From Bacteroidales bacterium (GTDB lineage Bacteria > Bacteroidota > Bacteroidia > Bacteroidales > JAIOZK01), in assembly GCA_021740625.1 (NCBI GenBank), contig JAIOZK010000002.1, positions 1-64,000 on the forward strand: 64,000 bases of DNA. Direction: 5' to 3'. A program made the translations under genes and the position numbers. Numbering within the stretch: position 1 is the stretch's first letter; each line of letters opens with the position of its first letter. Below, one piece after another: positions 44,319-53,054 of this stretch. The notes beneath the pieces were generated by a model, which was not told the DNA's origin, made no database searches, and saw nothing but the letters and a program-made list of their open reading frames with translations.

Positions 44319-45769
44319 GAAAGATATTTCTTCTTTTTGGGTTCGATCTTTTCCATTTCTGTAAAATATTTCCGTGTCTCATTCATCACGACCGGTGCCA
44401 GTAGGAGCAGGGCAATCAGGTTTGGGATGGTCATGAAGGTGATTACCATGTCGACGAAATGCCATACCAGGTCGAGGCCCCAGATCGATCCGAGGAATAC
44501 AAAAAGACCATAAATATATCCGTAAGGTTTGATGAATTTTTCACCAAAGAGATAATTCACAGCCCTTGTTCCGTAATAAGACCAACTGATGATGGTTGAA
44601 AAGGCAAAAAGCATCAATCCGATGGCCACAATATGATCGCCGATGCCTTTGATGCCTACTTTGTTTAAACCCATTTCCATGGCCCTGGCTGTCATGCTTA
44701 CACCTTCTTTATCCAGTTGCCAGGCACCTGTGAGGATGATTACCAGTGCTGTCAGGGTACAGATGATGAGGGTGTCGACCAGGGGCTCCAGTGAGGCCAC
44801 CAACCCTTCGCGCGCCGGGTATTCAGTTTTTGCAGCGGCATGGGCAATGGGTGCTGAACCCTGTCCGGCTTCATTGGAGAACAATCCTCTTCTTACGCCC
44901 ATGACAAGGGTCATCAGGAAAACCGAACCAAAAAATCCGCCCGCTGCGGCTTTGCCTGTAAAAGCATCTGTAAAAATAATGGAAAATGCATAGGGTATCT
45001 GATCATATTTTATTGCAATGATGGTAAGGGCACTGATCACATAAAGCACTGCCATAAAAGGAACCAGGCGTGACGTAACTTCCGCGATCCGCTTGATACC
45101 GCCAACGATCACCAGCAAAGCCAGGCCGGCGATTACAAATCCGGAAATCCATTTTTCGATGTCGTATGTTCCATGCAGGGCGGCCGACATGCTATTCGAC
45201 TGGGCCATGTTGCCTGTCCCGAGGGAGCAAAGCACGGTGGCCACGGCAAAGATCAGGGCCAGCACCCTTGCCATCTTCCCGATACGGTGCTTCAGCCCGA
45301 ATTCCATGTAATACATCGGGCCTCCCGAAACGCTGCCATCAGAATTAAACCTGCGGTATTTGTGGGACAGGGTACATTCGGAATATTTCAGGATCATGCC
45401 CAGGAAACCGGTGACCCACATCCAGAAGACGGCTCCCGGTCCGCCCCATCCGATGGCCAGGGCAACACCAACAATGTTTCCGGTCCCGACCGTAGCTGAA
45501 AGGGCCGTGGTCAGTGCTTTGAAATGATTCACATCTCCTATGTCCTCTGACTTATCATATTTGCCAGCAACCACGCGTATGGAATGCCTTAATTTGGTGA
45601 TGTTCAGGAATTTTAATTTGATGATAAAGTAGATCCCGGTTGGAATGAGCATGAGCAGGATCAGGAATCCGCCGATGTATTCATTATAATATTGAATCAC
45701 GTTGTCAATACTCTTCAGGATGGGGTTTTGGATTTCCAGCAAACAGATCTGATCAATAAAAGATGTCAT
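44315..45769 (-). CDS. Alanine/glycine:cation symporter (AGCS)
   Basis: 484 residues from the ATG at 45769. In-frame starts at 45865 and 45907 exist, but a -7 promoter box lies at 45827-45834, and family members begin about 30-40 residues before the first core helix. AGCS motifs are HFKALTTALSATVGTGNIVG (about 79-98), GGPGAVFWMWVTGFLGM and GLFSNEAGQGSAPIAHAA (near 290). It imports alanine or glycine with Na+ or H+. It overlaps the downstream AGCS gene by four bases and is the first gene of the three-carrier run. Confidence 0.9.
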   Translation of the reverse strand: MTSFIDQICLLEIQNPILKSIDNVIQYYNEYIGGFLILLMLIPTGIYFIIKLKFLNITKLRHSIRVVAGKYDKSEDIGDVNHFKALTTALSATVGTGNIVGVALAIGWGGPGAVFWMWVTGFLGMILKYSECTLSHKYRRFNSDGSVSGGPMYYMEFGLKHRIGKMARVLALIFAVATVLCSLGTGNMAQSNSMSAALHGTYDIEKWISGFVIAGLALLVIVGGIKRIAEVTSRLVPFMAVLYVISALTIIAIKYDQIPYAFSIIFTDAFTGKAAAGGFFGSVFLMTLVMGVRRGLFSNEAGQGSAPIAHAAAKTEYPAREGLVASLEPLVDTLIICTLTALVIILTGAWQLDKEGVSMTARAMEMGLNKVGIKGIGDHIVAIGLMLFAFSTIISWSYYGTRAVNYLFGEKFIKPYGYIYGLFVFLGSIWGLDLVWHFVDMVITFMTIPNLIALLLLAPVVMNETRKYFTEMEKIEPKKKKYLS

Positions 45770-45826
45770 AAATTCCGGCTTGAGATAGTAAAATGTCAAC
45801 AAAAATGGTAAAATTATCAGGAATTC

Positions 45827-45834
45827 CAAAGATA
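45827..45834 (-). promoter_or_regulatory. -7 box of the symporter cluster
   Basis: The minus strand reads TATCTTTG, an exact TAnnTTTG match, about 58 bases before the ATG at 45769. It supports that start over upstream ones. The divergent antiporter gene begins 60 bases away. Confidence 0.5.
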
Positions 45835-45894
45835 TATTTTTTAAAAAATGTTTACATTTAGTCATTGCTGGAACCGGATATTCACAATATATAT

Positions 45895-47784
45895 ATGTTA
45901 TTGACAATTTCTTTTGATTTTAATTATTACCCCTTGCTTGTTATCGGCGCATTGGCCTGGCTGATACCCATGGTGATGTCGTTGGTACGGGCAAACAGGA
46001 TACCCACTGTTATCATTGAAATCCTGGCCGGATATTTTATCGGACGCTATTTCCTGGAGGGTTACGAAAAGGAATCCATGCAAATAGTCGAGTTTTTGGC
46101 GCTCACAGGATTTATGTTTCTGATGTTTTTAAGCGGCCTGGAAATCGATGTAGATCAGATCATCAATTCTTTTCCCAGGAAAAAGATCAACTATGCAGGT
46201 TTTCTGAGAAATCCTTTCCTTGTGGGATTATTTATTTTTGGTGTCAGCCTTTTATTATCAGGATTAGGGGCAATCCTATTGTCCGGGATTGTCGAAATAA
46301 GAAACGTGTGGTATTTTGCACTCATCATGATTACCACATCGGTGGGGATCATCCTGCCGGTGCTGAAAAACAGGGGGGAGATCAATACACGTTATGGGCA
46401 GATGCTAATACTTGCAGCCGCCATTGCTGATATTCTGAGCATTCTGCTTTTTACCATTACCGCTTTTGTGATCAAGGAGGGACTGCATGCTGATATTTTG
46501 TATTTGCTATCTCTGGCGGTCATTTTTGTGCTTTTTTATGGTGGTGGCAGATTTCTGAACAGGATACCGCTTTTTCGGCGGCTGATTTATCAATTATCCC
46601 ATGCAGCTTCCCAGATACAGGTGAGGGGCGCTATGCTCATAGCCCTGATCTTTGTCGTCCTTTCGCAATATATCGGCAAAGAAGTGATGCTGCTGGGAGC
46701 TTTTCTGGGCGGATTGTTGCTTTCAATGTTCCTGCAAAAAGCCAGGTCTTTGTTGCTGATCAAACTTGACGGCATGGGTTATGGTTTTTTTATTCCGATT
46801 TTCTTCATCATGGTGGGGATTCAATTTGATCCCTCAGCCCTCCTTGAACTGGATGACTCATTGTATTTATTCCTCCTGCTCTTTCTTATAACATTATTTA
46901 CTGTTAAAGTGATACCTTCCCTGATCTGGTCCAGGTTGTTTGGCTTCCGAAAAGCCATGGCCGGTGGATTCCTGATCTCTTCCAGGCTGAGCCTGATCAT
47001 TGCTGCTTCTGCTATCGGACTGGAACTTGGGTTAATCACACCGGGAATCAATGCAAGTATTGTTTTAATGGCTGTGATCACCTGTTTGTTTTCTCCTTTG
47101 GTATTTAATCAGATTTATCCGAAAGTAAAATTTGCCGGCGAAAAAACCATTATTGTTGGTGGTAGCAGCACGGCTGTATTGCTGGCCCGGAGGCTGAAAA
47201 TGCATAATCGTGAAGCAGTCATTGTGGAGAGTTGCAAAGACAGGTATGAAGATATCAAATCCAAAGGGATTGATGTTGTGTATGAGGACGGATGCAATGC
47301 AGACACATACAGCAGGCTTAAGCTGTCTCATCATAACTATGTAGTTGTCTTGACGGAAGATGATCAGCGGAATATTGAGATTTGCAAAGTTTTGAGGAAT
47401 GATCTCAATCATGAAAAGGTCATTACCAAAGCCAACAAGGCAGGGATTGAGAGAATCCTGAAAAATCTGGAAGTGGAGTCTTTTGATTCGACGCGGGTAG
47501 TTGCAACCAGTATTGAAAACATGATCATTCGCCCAACAACATACCATACCCTGGTAGAATCATTTGAGAATTTTTATGTGGAGGAGATCAAGGTTACAGG
47601 TTCTGAAATAGAAGGAAAACAGATCAAGGACCTTCCTTTTCACAAAGATGGTACACTTATGCTGATCAGGAGGCAAAACAACATGTACATTCCACATGGT
47701 GATACATACCTCAAACAGGGAGATATTCTGAATGTATTCGGAACACCGACAGCATTGAAAGAAATCCGTTTACTGGTATCATGA
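45895..47784 (+). CDS. CPA2-family cation:proton antiporter with TrkA domains
   Basis: 629 residues from the ATG at 45895, the first ATG after an upstream TTG that I discount. About 12 membrane helices fill residues 1-390, with MFLMFLSGLEIDVDQI (about 80-95) typical of KefB/KefC-type antiporters. A cytoplasmic RCK_N (TrkA-N) domain follows at about 415-530 (KTIIVGGSSTAVLLARRLKM), and RCK_C at about 550-629. The family exchanges K+ or Na+ for H+. No glutathione-binding partner gene (kefF/kefG) is nearby. It overlaps the convergent potassium channel gene by six bases. Confidence 0.9.
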   Translation: MLLTISFDFNYYPLLVIGALAWLIPMVMSLVRANRIPTVIIEILAGYFIGRYFLEGYEKESMQIVEFLALTGFMFLMFLSGLEIDVDQIINSFPRKKINYAGFLRNPFLVGLFIFGVSLLLSGLGAILLSGIVEIRNVWYFALIMITTSVGIILPVLKNRGEINTRYGQMLILAAAIADILSILLFTITAFVIKEGLHADILYLLSLAVIFVLFYGGGRFLNRIPLFRRLIYQLSHAASQIQVRGAMLIALIFVVLSQYIGKEVMLLGAFLGGLLLSMFLQKARSLLLIKLDGMGYGFFIPIFFIMVGIQFDPSALLELDDSLYLFLLLFLITLFTVKVIPSLIWSRLFGFRKAMAGGFLISSRLSLIIAASAIGLELGLITPGINASIVLMAVITCLFSPLVFNQIYPKVKFAGEKTIIVGGSSTAVLLARRLKMHNREAVIVESCKDRYEDIKSKGIDVVYEDGCNADTYSRLKLSHHNYVVVLTEDDQRNIEICKVLRNDLNHEKVITKANKAGIERILKNLEVESFDSTRVVATSIENMIIRPTTYHTLVESFENFYVEEIKVTGSEIEGKQIKDLPFHKDGTLMLIRRQNNMYIPHGDTYLKQGDILNVFGTPTALKEIRLLVS

Positions 47785-48822
47785 TTTATCTGCAGAAGTT
47801 TCTGAAACTTTCGAAAGTAGCTGTCTGGCTTTTTGAATCTGGTCGGGTGTGCCCAGAACAAAAAGTTTCGTGTTGGGCATGATGCGTATTTCCGGATCGG
47901 GATTGATGATATAATCACCTTCGGAGGTTTTCAGACCTACGATATTAACGCCTGTTTGTTTCCTGATATCGCTTTCGTTGATGGATTTGTTGATGAGATC
48001 GTTATGCAGGTGCTCGCATTGAAGCTCATCCAGGTTGGTTGGTGTTTCGCTGCTGATGCTCAATTTATCGAGGAATTCCAGCAGGTCGGGGCGTGTTACC
48101 AGTTTTGCCATTTGTGCACCCCCAACTTTTTCAGGCATCACTACATGGTCGACGCCGGCCATACGCAATTTTTTTTCTGAGTTGATATTGGCTGCCCTGC
48201 TTGTGATGAGCAAGTCGGGATTCATGGCCCTGGCTGTAATCACTACATAAAGATTGTCGGCATCGTTGGGCAGGGTGGTGATCAGTGCCCTGGCCTTTTT
48301 GATATCGGCTTTTTCCAGGATTTCATCCTGGGTGGCATCGCCTTCGATCAAACGGATGGGGCTGTCGAGATATCCCTCGATCAGTTTATGATCCGTATCG
48401 ATCACTACAAAAGGGTCCCGGTGTGCTTTGAGTTCATTGGCTGCCTGTTGCCCGTTTCTGCCATACCCGCAGATAATAATGTGATTTTCCATTTTTTTCA
48501 TAATTTTTTGTCGCTGACCCCGGATAAAATAAGTCAGTTTCCCTTCCACAAAATGAGTGGTAATTACCGAAATTGCATAAGCGTAGGTTCCAAAACTGGT
48601 TATGATCAGAAAGATGGTGAATATCCTGCCCGGCATACTCAAACGGTGAATTTCTCCAAAACCTACCGTAGAAACCGTGATGATGGTCATGTACAGCGCG
48701 TCGATGAAGCTATCATCTTCGATGGTCATATAACCACTAATTCCTACCAGGATAATAATGAACAGCAGGATCAATGCTGTTCTGATCTTCGCTGAAGTAG
48801 AGTCTTTCGCCAAATTATTCAC
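47779..48822 (-). CDS. Potassium channel with RCK regulatory domains
   Basis: 347 residues from the GTG at 48822. The open frame reaches a TTG at 48846, but that lies inside a -7 box. Two membrane helices (about 15-33 and 80-100) flank a pore loop with the K+ filter TVGFGE (about 52-57). RCK_N then starts at about 127 (MENHIIICGYGRNGQQAANE) and RCK_C ends the protein. This is the layout of MthK/Kch-type gated channels. Gating by Ca2+, NAD(H) or ADP/ATP cannot be read from sequence. Its 3' end overlaps the antiporter gene by six bases. Confidence 0.9.
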   Translation of the reverse strand: MNNLAKDSTSAKIRTALILLFIIILVGISGYMTIEDDSFIDALYMTIITVSTVGFGEIHRLSMPGRIFTIFLIITSFGTYAYAISVITTHFVEGKLTYFIRGQRQKIMKKMENHIIICGYGRNGQQAANELKAHRDPFVVIDTDHKLIEGYLDSPIRLIEGDATQDEILEKADIKKARALITTLPNDADNLYVVITARAMNPDLLITSRAANINSEKKLRMAGVDHVVMPEKVGGAQMAKLVTRPDLLEFLDKLSISSETPTNLDELQCEHLHNDLINKSINESDIRKQTGVNIVGLKTSEGDYIINPDPEIRIMPNTKLFVLGTPDQIQKARQLLSKVSETSADKS

Positions 48823-48833
48823 ATTTCTTACTA

Positions 48834-48841
48834 CAAAGATA
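48834..48841 (-). promoter_or_regulatory. -7 box of the potassium channel gene
   Basis: The minus strand reads TATCTTTG, an exact match, only 11 bases before the GTG at 48822. The mRNA leader would be very short, perhaps leaderless. Confidence 0.4.
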
Positions 48842-48891
48842 AGCAATGGATTGAAATTCTCAGGAAGGATGTTATATCTGCATTGAATGAA

Positions 48892-50166
48892 TTATGAGCC
48901 AAGAAGATTGATTCCGATCTTACAATCCAGGCATTTTTTATTCCGACAGTAGTGATTGAACAATTGTAGTAGTGCCTGGCTTTCGAATGCAGTATCTACA
49001 GGAATGCCACTAGTTTTCCAAGTGCGGATGATCTTGTTGTTTTCCGCTCTTATATCTTCCAGAAATTGCAGGGCGCGATTGCAGAAGCTGCGATCTGATT
49101 TTTGTGTGCCATACACAAAAAGAAAAGGAATCATGGTGTTGATCATGATGAGGGTCCTGCTTCCTTCTCCAAGTGATTTTGTCTTTGGCCTGAATGTCGA
49201 TTTGCTGTCGAATCGATAATGTATGTTCCAGTATTCAGAAGCTTTTACTTTTAACATTTGGTGAAGTTGATGTACATCATCAACTTCAAGCATTCTGGAA
49301 AACAGTGAGAAAGACTGATGGATCAAATCAGCAAACTGTGAAATGCGGATACCGGGAAAGTTGGATGGCCGGAGGCGAAGAAATTTCCAGTGATGCAAGG
49401 AGATGGGTTTGAAAGAAAACTTGCGTTGCAGATGAAGGTATTCTGCTTTTAACTCGTTTGGATATGAATCTTTATATTTATTTGACAGGAAGCCTGCCTG
49501 TCCGAAAAGCATGGCTTCAAGCTGAAAAAGCTCGCTTCTATGTTTTGCCAGATATTTAACAGGTAGTGATTTTGCAAGTAATTCGAAAGCTTCTGCATTC
49601 ACTTTCAAACCAAAACTACCTGCAAGATGTTCATAGAAGCTCTGTTCCCAGTTGTATTTGTTCTGCACCAGTTTGTTCAATATGAAAATTGATTTTTGTT
49701 CCAGTCTTTCGATCAGGCTTCGCTCAAACATGTTTCTGATCACAAGCGGATTCACTTCTTTGATAATGTTTTTACAAGGGATATGTTCAGGGGACCCGAT
49801 CATCATGAGGTATTTGTTAAGAAGGTTTTCGTCGATATGTTCGTAAAGTTCCAGGGTGGGGATGGATTCTTTGTTTCTCCTGTAAACTTTTTGATCCGCA
49901 TGGTAAACAACATGCAAGATGATATTGTCATACGCCGGATCATCCTGATGATTGTGCTTATACCAGTCGGAGGCATTAATATGTATTTCCACATTGCCGG
50001 CCCAGCGTGTATTGCCAAACCTTATCTGGGCGTTGAAAAAGTCCGGCCCTGCATCATGGTTGTGTATGCCTGAACTTAAAATATGGACCTCCTCCCCACT
50101 TTTTAAAAAGATCGGGGGGATCAGCATTTTAAACTTCCATACGAAATGTAAAAAATCTTCTGTCAT
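48892..50166 (-). CDS. DUF2851 protein
   Basis: 424 residues from the ATG at 50166. The frame continues upstream by 11 codons, but the family typically starts MTExFLHxxWKF, as this does with MTEDFLHFVWKF. Family motifs include GIHNHDAGPDFFNAQIR near residue 35, WAGNVEIHINASDWYKHNHQ near 57, and NIILHVVYHAD near 86. The Asp/Glu/His-rich N-terminal part recalls a nuclease active site (VEIH...D...H), but activity is not established. It ends with CRNKKCLDCKIG, a cysteine pair often seen in the family. It stands alone and is divergent from the zapB-like/zapA/rny genes. Confidence 0.8.
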   Translation of the reverse strand: MTEDFLHFVWKFKMLIPPIFLKSGEEVHILSSGIHNHDAGPDFFNAQIRFGNTRWAGNVEIHINASDWYKHNHQDDPAYDNIILHVVYHADQKVYRRNKESIPTLELYEHIDENLLNKYLMMIGSPEHIPCKNIIKEVNPLVIRNMFERSLIERLEQKSIFILNKLVQNKYNWEQSFYEHLAGSFGLKVNAEAFELLAKSLPVKYLAKHRSELFQLEAMLFGQAGFLSNKYKDSYPNELKAEYLHLQRKFSFKPISLHHWKFLRLRPSNFPGIRISQFADLIHQSFSLFSRMLEVDDVHQLHQMLKVKASEYWNIHYRFDSKSTFRPKTKSLGEGSRTLIMINTMIPFLFVYGTQKSDRSFCNRALQFLEDIRAENNKIIRTWKTSGIPVDTAFESQALLQLFNHYCRNKKCLDCKIGINLLGS

Positions 50167-50291
50167 GGTTTTTAAGGATTCATACCTTTGACGCCTCATT
50201 TGTCACAGTATTAATTTAATTTAGAATAGTTTTAAGCTTTTTTTCTTAATGATTGATTGATAATAGATTAGATATGATCCAATGTAATTAC

Positions 50292-50322
50292 TTGTTTTTG
50301 AGTGCTTCATTTACTATTTTTG
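50292..50322 (+). promoter_or_regulatory. Promoter of the zapB-like/zapA/rny unit
   Basis: TTG at 50292-50294 is followed by 20 bases and TATTTTTG at 50315-50322, an exact TAnnTTTG match. It ends 16 bases before the ATG at 50339. Confidence 0.6.
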
Positions 50323-50338
50323 CTCAAACTAGCGTGTG

Positions 50339-50626
50339 ATGGAGGAGGAGAATACACTCATATCAGGGATAGAATACAAGCTCAGAACGCTTTTAAAAAA
50401 GCTTGAAAAGTTGAAGGAAGATAAACTTGAACTCGAAGAGCAAAAAATAAGATTAAAGGAAATTGCAGAGAATCAAAAAAACAGAATAGATATACTGGAA
50501 GAAAAACTAAAAACATTAAAACTGGCTAAATCGCTTGAGGAGGGGCCTGATAAAGAGCAGGCCAAAAAAAAGATTAATGAGCTCGTGCGGGAAATTGATA
50601 AATGTATTGGGCATTTAAATGCATAA
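50339..50626 (+). CDS. Coiled-coil protein upstream of zapA (ZapB-like)
   Basis: 95 residues, start ATG at 50339 (an in-frame GTG directly precedes it). Residues about 10-75 are a continuous heptad-like coiled coil (LRTLLKKLEKLKEDKLELEE). No catalytic motif is present. Its size, coiled coil and position 23 bases before zapA suggest a ZapB-like division factor that bridges ZapA to the chromosome-segregation side of the Z ring. Sequence similarity to E. coli ZapB is too weak to prove this. The conserved order with zapA and rny supports a cell-division role. Confidence 0.65.
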   Translation: MEEENTLISGIEYKLRTLLKKLEKLKEDKLELEEQKIRLKEIAENQKNRIDILEEKLKTLKLAKSLEEGPDKEQAKKKINELVREIDKCIGHLNA

Positions 50627-50649
50627 ATAATTAGCTTTGATATAATTCC

Positions 50650-50937
50650 ATGATGGAAGAATTGACAATTTCAGTTAAAATAGCAGAAAGGCCTTACAGG
50701 TTGACGATTACCAAAGAGGAGGAAGAGTTTGTCAGGAAGGCAGCCAAACAAATTAATGATAGAATGAAAGATTTTTCGGATCATTATGCCTACAAGGATA
50801 AACAGGACTTGCTGGCAATGGTTTCCTTGCTGTTTGGTACCAAAGCCCTGAAATATGAGGCATTGGAAGAAAAAGAAAAATCAAGGTTTTCGGAGAGGCT
50901 GGCTGAAATAGACAAATTGTTATCAAAGGCATTATAA
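50650..50937 (+). CDS. zapA: Cell division protein ZapA
   Basis: 95 residues. ZapA is a small FtsZ-associated protein that cross-links FtsZ filaments at midcell. It starts with ELTISVKIAERPYRLTIT, followed by EEEFVRKAAKQINDRM near 24 and a C-terminal coiled coil (KALKYEALEEKEKSRFSERL) that drives tetramer formation. A second ATG follows the first directly. The 267-base gap after it carries a candidate structured RNA and leads to rny. Confidence 0.88.
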   Translation: MMEELTISVKIAERPYRLTITKEEEEFVRKAAKQINDRMKDFSDHYAYKDKQDLLAMVSLLFGTKALKYEALEEKEKSRFSERLAEIDKLLSKAL

Positions 50938-50974
50938 TAGAAAACGTTCTTTGAATTAAAGCATTAAAATTACC

Positions 50975-51180
50975 CGCATTGATTCATATAGTTTATAAAC
51001 TCAACATTAATCAATTTAGGGTTTAAAGCTCATAAATTGCTAGAACAGGCCTCAATCCCAGCATAAATGGGATTCTTCTCCGAAGACAGTGGACGTTCGA
51101 ACAGTTTGGCAACCCTATACATGTCTTTTTGGGGTTTATCAAAACTCCTGAATTCAATGTGGGTTTTTTTATTTCCTCAG
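50975..51180 (+). ncRNA. ssrS: Candidate 6S-like structured RNA between zapA and rny
   Basis: The spacer has no protein-like ORF but many complementary arms. ATTGATT at 50978-50984 pairs with AATCAAT at 51009-51015, enclosing the palindrome AGTTTATAAACT. AATCCC at 51054-51059 pairs with GGGATT at 51069-51074. GGGGTTT at 51131-51137 pairs with AAACTCC at 51142-51148. TAGGGTT at 51017-51023 could pair with AACCCTA at 51111-51117, or that AACCC could pair with GGGTT at 51132-51136; the two are mutually exclusive. A 6S RNA gene is known between zapA and rny in many Bacteroidota, so I suggest 6S. The ends are approximate and I cannot fold it here. Confidence 0.45.
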
Positions 51181-51204
51181 GCGAAAGCTCTAATATATAA
51201 AACT

Positions 51205-52749
51205 ATGGACTGTATTATCATTGGAGTTATTGCAGCAATTGCAGGTGCACTCATTGGTGGTTTGGTTACTGCCACCTTGTTACGCAAGGCTGTCGAAAAG
51301 AAAAGCAAGATTGTTCTGGAAGAGGCTGAAGAAAAAGCCGAAGTGATCAAAAAGGAAAAAATCCTTCAGGCAAGAGAAAAATTCCTTCAGTTGAAATCGG
51401 AACACGAAAAAGTAATCAACGAAAGAAATACAGAAATACAAAAGGGGGAATCCAGGCTTAAACAAAAAGAATCGAATCTCTCCCAGAAAATTGAGGAATT
51501 ACAAAGAAAGCAAAATGAAGTTGATAAGATCAGGGAAAATCTGAGTGGGCAACTTGACATTGTGGCCCGGAGACAGGAAGACCTTGAAAAACACCGTCAG
51601 AAGCAAATTGAACAACTGGAAGCCCTGTCGGGATTAAGCACAGAACAAGCCAAAGAACAATTGATCGAATCCCTTAAAGATGAAGCCAGGGCCGATGCCT
51701 CTATTATGATCAACGATATTATTGAAGAAGCCAAGATCACCGCTGACAAGGAAGCCAAGAAAATTGTGATTGAAACTATTCAGCGGACTGCGGCGGAGCA
51801 TGCCATCGAAAACACAGTATCGGTTTTCAACATCGAGAATGATGAGATCAAAGGCCGTATCATTGGCCGTGAAGGCAGGAATATCAGAACCCTGGAAGCT
51901 CTCACTGGTATAGAGATCATCATCGACGACTCTCCCGATGCCATTATTCTTTCGGGCTTTGATCCTGTCAGGCGCGAAATTGCCAGGCTTTCACTGCATA
52001 AGCTTGTAACCGACGGACGAATTCATCCGGCCAGGATCGAAGAGGTGGTAGCCAAAACACAAAAGCAGATCGAACAGGAAATTGCCGAAACAGGCAAACG
52101 CACATGCATCGATCTGGGCATCCACAACATGCATCACGAACTTGTCCGCATGATCGGAAGAATGAAATACAGGTCTTCATACGGACAAAACCTTTTACAA
52201 CATTCGAAAGAAGTGGCATATCTTTCTGCGACCATGGCAGCCGAACTGGGCCTGAATCCAAAAAAGGCAAAACGTGCCGGGTTGCTGCACGACATCGGCA
52301 AAGTTCCTGATAACGAATCCGATCTTCCGCACGCCATGCTGGGTATGAAGCTGGCCGAAAAATACAAGGAAAAACCGGATATCATCAATGCCATCGGAGC
52401 GCATCACAATGAGATCGACATGGAAAGTTTGCTGGCTCCCATCGTCCAGGTTTGTGATGCTATCTCAGGAGCACGCCCGGGTGCCCGCCGCGAAGTGGTC
52501 GAAGCTTATATCCAGCGCCTCAACAAACTGGAAGAACTGGCACTGAGTTATCCCGGAGTTGTAAAAACCTTTGCCGTTCAGGCAGGACGAGAATTGCGCG
52601 TGATCGTTGGGGCAGAAAAAGTGAGCGACCAGGAAGCCAACCAGATTTCTTACGATCTTTCCAAAAAGATACAGGAAGAAATGACCTATCCCGGACAGAT
52701 AAAGATCACGGTGATACGGGAAACAAGGTCGGTGGCGTATGCGAAATAA
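51205..52749 (+). CDS. rny: Ribonuclease Y
   Basis: 514 residues from the ATG at 51205; the frame is open upstream, but that part belongs to the structured spacer. RNase Y is a membrane-anchored endoribonuclease that starts mRNA decay. Layout: membrane anchor at about 3-25 ([16 protein letters not shown]), a long coiled coil to about 200, a KH domain ([20 protein letters not shown], about 218-237), and an HD domain with [12 protein letters not shown] and IGAHHNEID (about 345-420). All expected active-site residues are visible. Confidence 0.96.
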   Translation: MDCIIIGVIAAIAGALIGGLVTATLLRKAVEKKSKIVLEEAEEKAEVIKKEKILQAREKFLQLKSEHEKVINERNTEIQKGESRLKQKESNLSQKIEELQRKQNEVDKIRENLSGQLDIVARRQEDLEKHRQKQIEQLEALSGLSTEQAKEQLIESLKDEARADASIMINDIIEEAKITADKEAKKIVIETIQRTAAEHAIENTVSVFNIENDEIKGRIIGREGRNIRTLEALTGIEIIIDDSPDAIILSGFDPVRREIARLSLHKLVTDGRIHPARIEEVVAKTQKQIEQEIAETGKRTCIDLGIHNMHHELVRMIGRMKYRSSYGQNLLQHSKEVAYLSATMAAELGLNPKKAKRAGLLHDIGKVPDNESDLPHAMLGMKLAEKYKEKPDIINAIGAHHNEIDMESLLAPIVQVCDAISGARPGARREVVEAYIQRLNKLEELALSYPGVVKTFAVQAGRELRVIVGAEKVSDQEANQISYDLSKKIQEEMTYPGQIKITVIRETRSVAYAK

Positions 52750-52779
52750 TAGTATTTGGAGTGTAATTTCTGCCTACTG

Positions 52780-52930
52780 TGTAATTTGGATATTGGATAT
52801 TGGACGTTTGGATGTTTGGATTTTGAAATGACACTTTTAAGATAAAATGTCGAATGATGATCCCGATAATAATCGGGAGAATTTCGAAGTGACGTGTAGC
52901 CCCCCTAACTTCGAAGTTCATATTAACGAC
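52780..52930. repeat. Interspersed repeat, copy 2, with TTGGAT-type direct repeats
   Basis: After rny there are short direct repeats of TTGGATATTGGATATTGG type at about 52786-52824. Then AAAATGTCGAAT, ATGATCCCGATAAT and GAATTTCGAAGTGA follow at 52844-52892, nearly the same as the element at 34273-34326. ACTTCGAAGTTC follows at 52908-52919. No gene is present in the 305-base gap between rny and the TPR gene, apart from a terminator. Confidence 0.7.
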
Positions 52931-53004
52931 TGGACATTTTCTAATTATGAGGAAAATTACCAAGGTAGAAACGTACAAAAAATCAAATAGTAACCTGCAA
53001 AAAA

Positions 53005-53028
53005 GCCGGAAGAACCCAATCCCCCGGC
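53005..53028 (-). terminator. Terminator of the ruvX-def-TPR operon
   Basis: On the minus strand GCCGG pairs with CCGGC around a 14-base loop and is followed by TTTTTT. It lies 27 bases after the TPR gene's stop codon. Confidence 0.7.
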
Positions 53029-53054
53029 AACTATTAATTATTAATTATTGATTG

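Noticed and set aside
45770-45907. N-terminal extension of the AGCS gene at 44,315
   Set aside because: It includes the -7 box of the gene and overlaps the start of the divergent antiporter gene; family members start near the shorter ATG.
51067-51204. Upstream extension of rny (46 extra codons)
   Set aside because: The stretch is part of the structured zapA-rny spacer; RNase Y normally starts at its membrane anchor, which begins at 51205.
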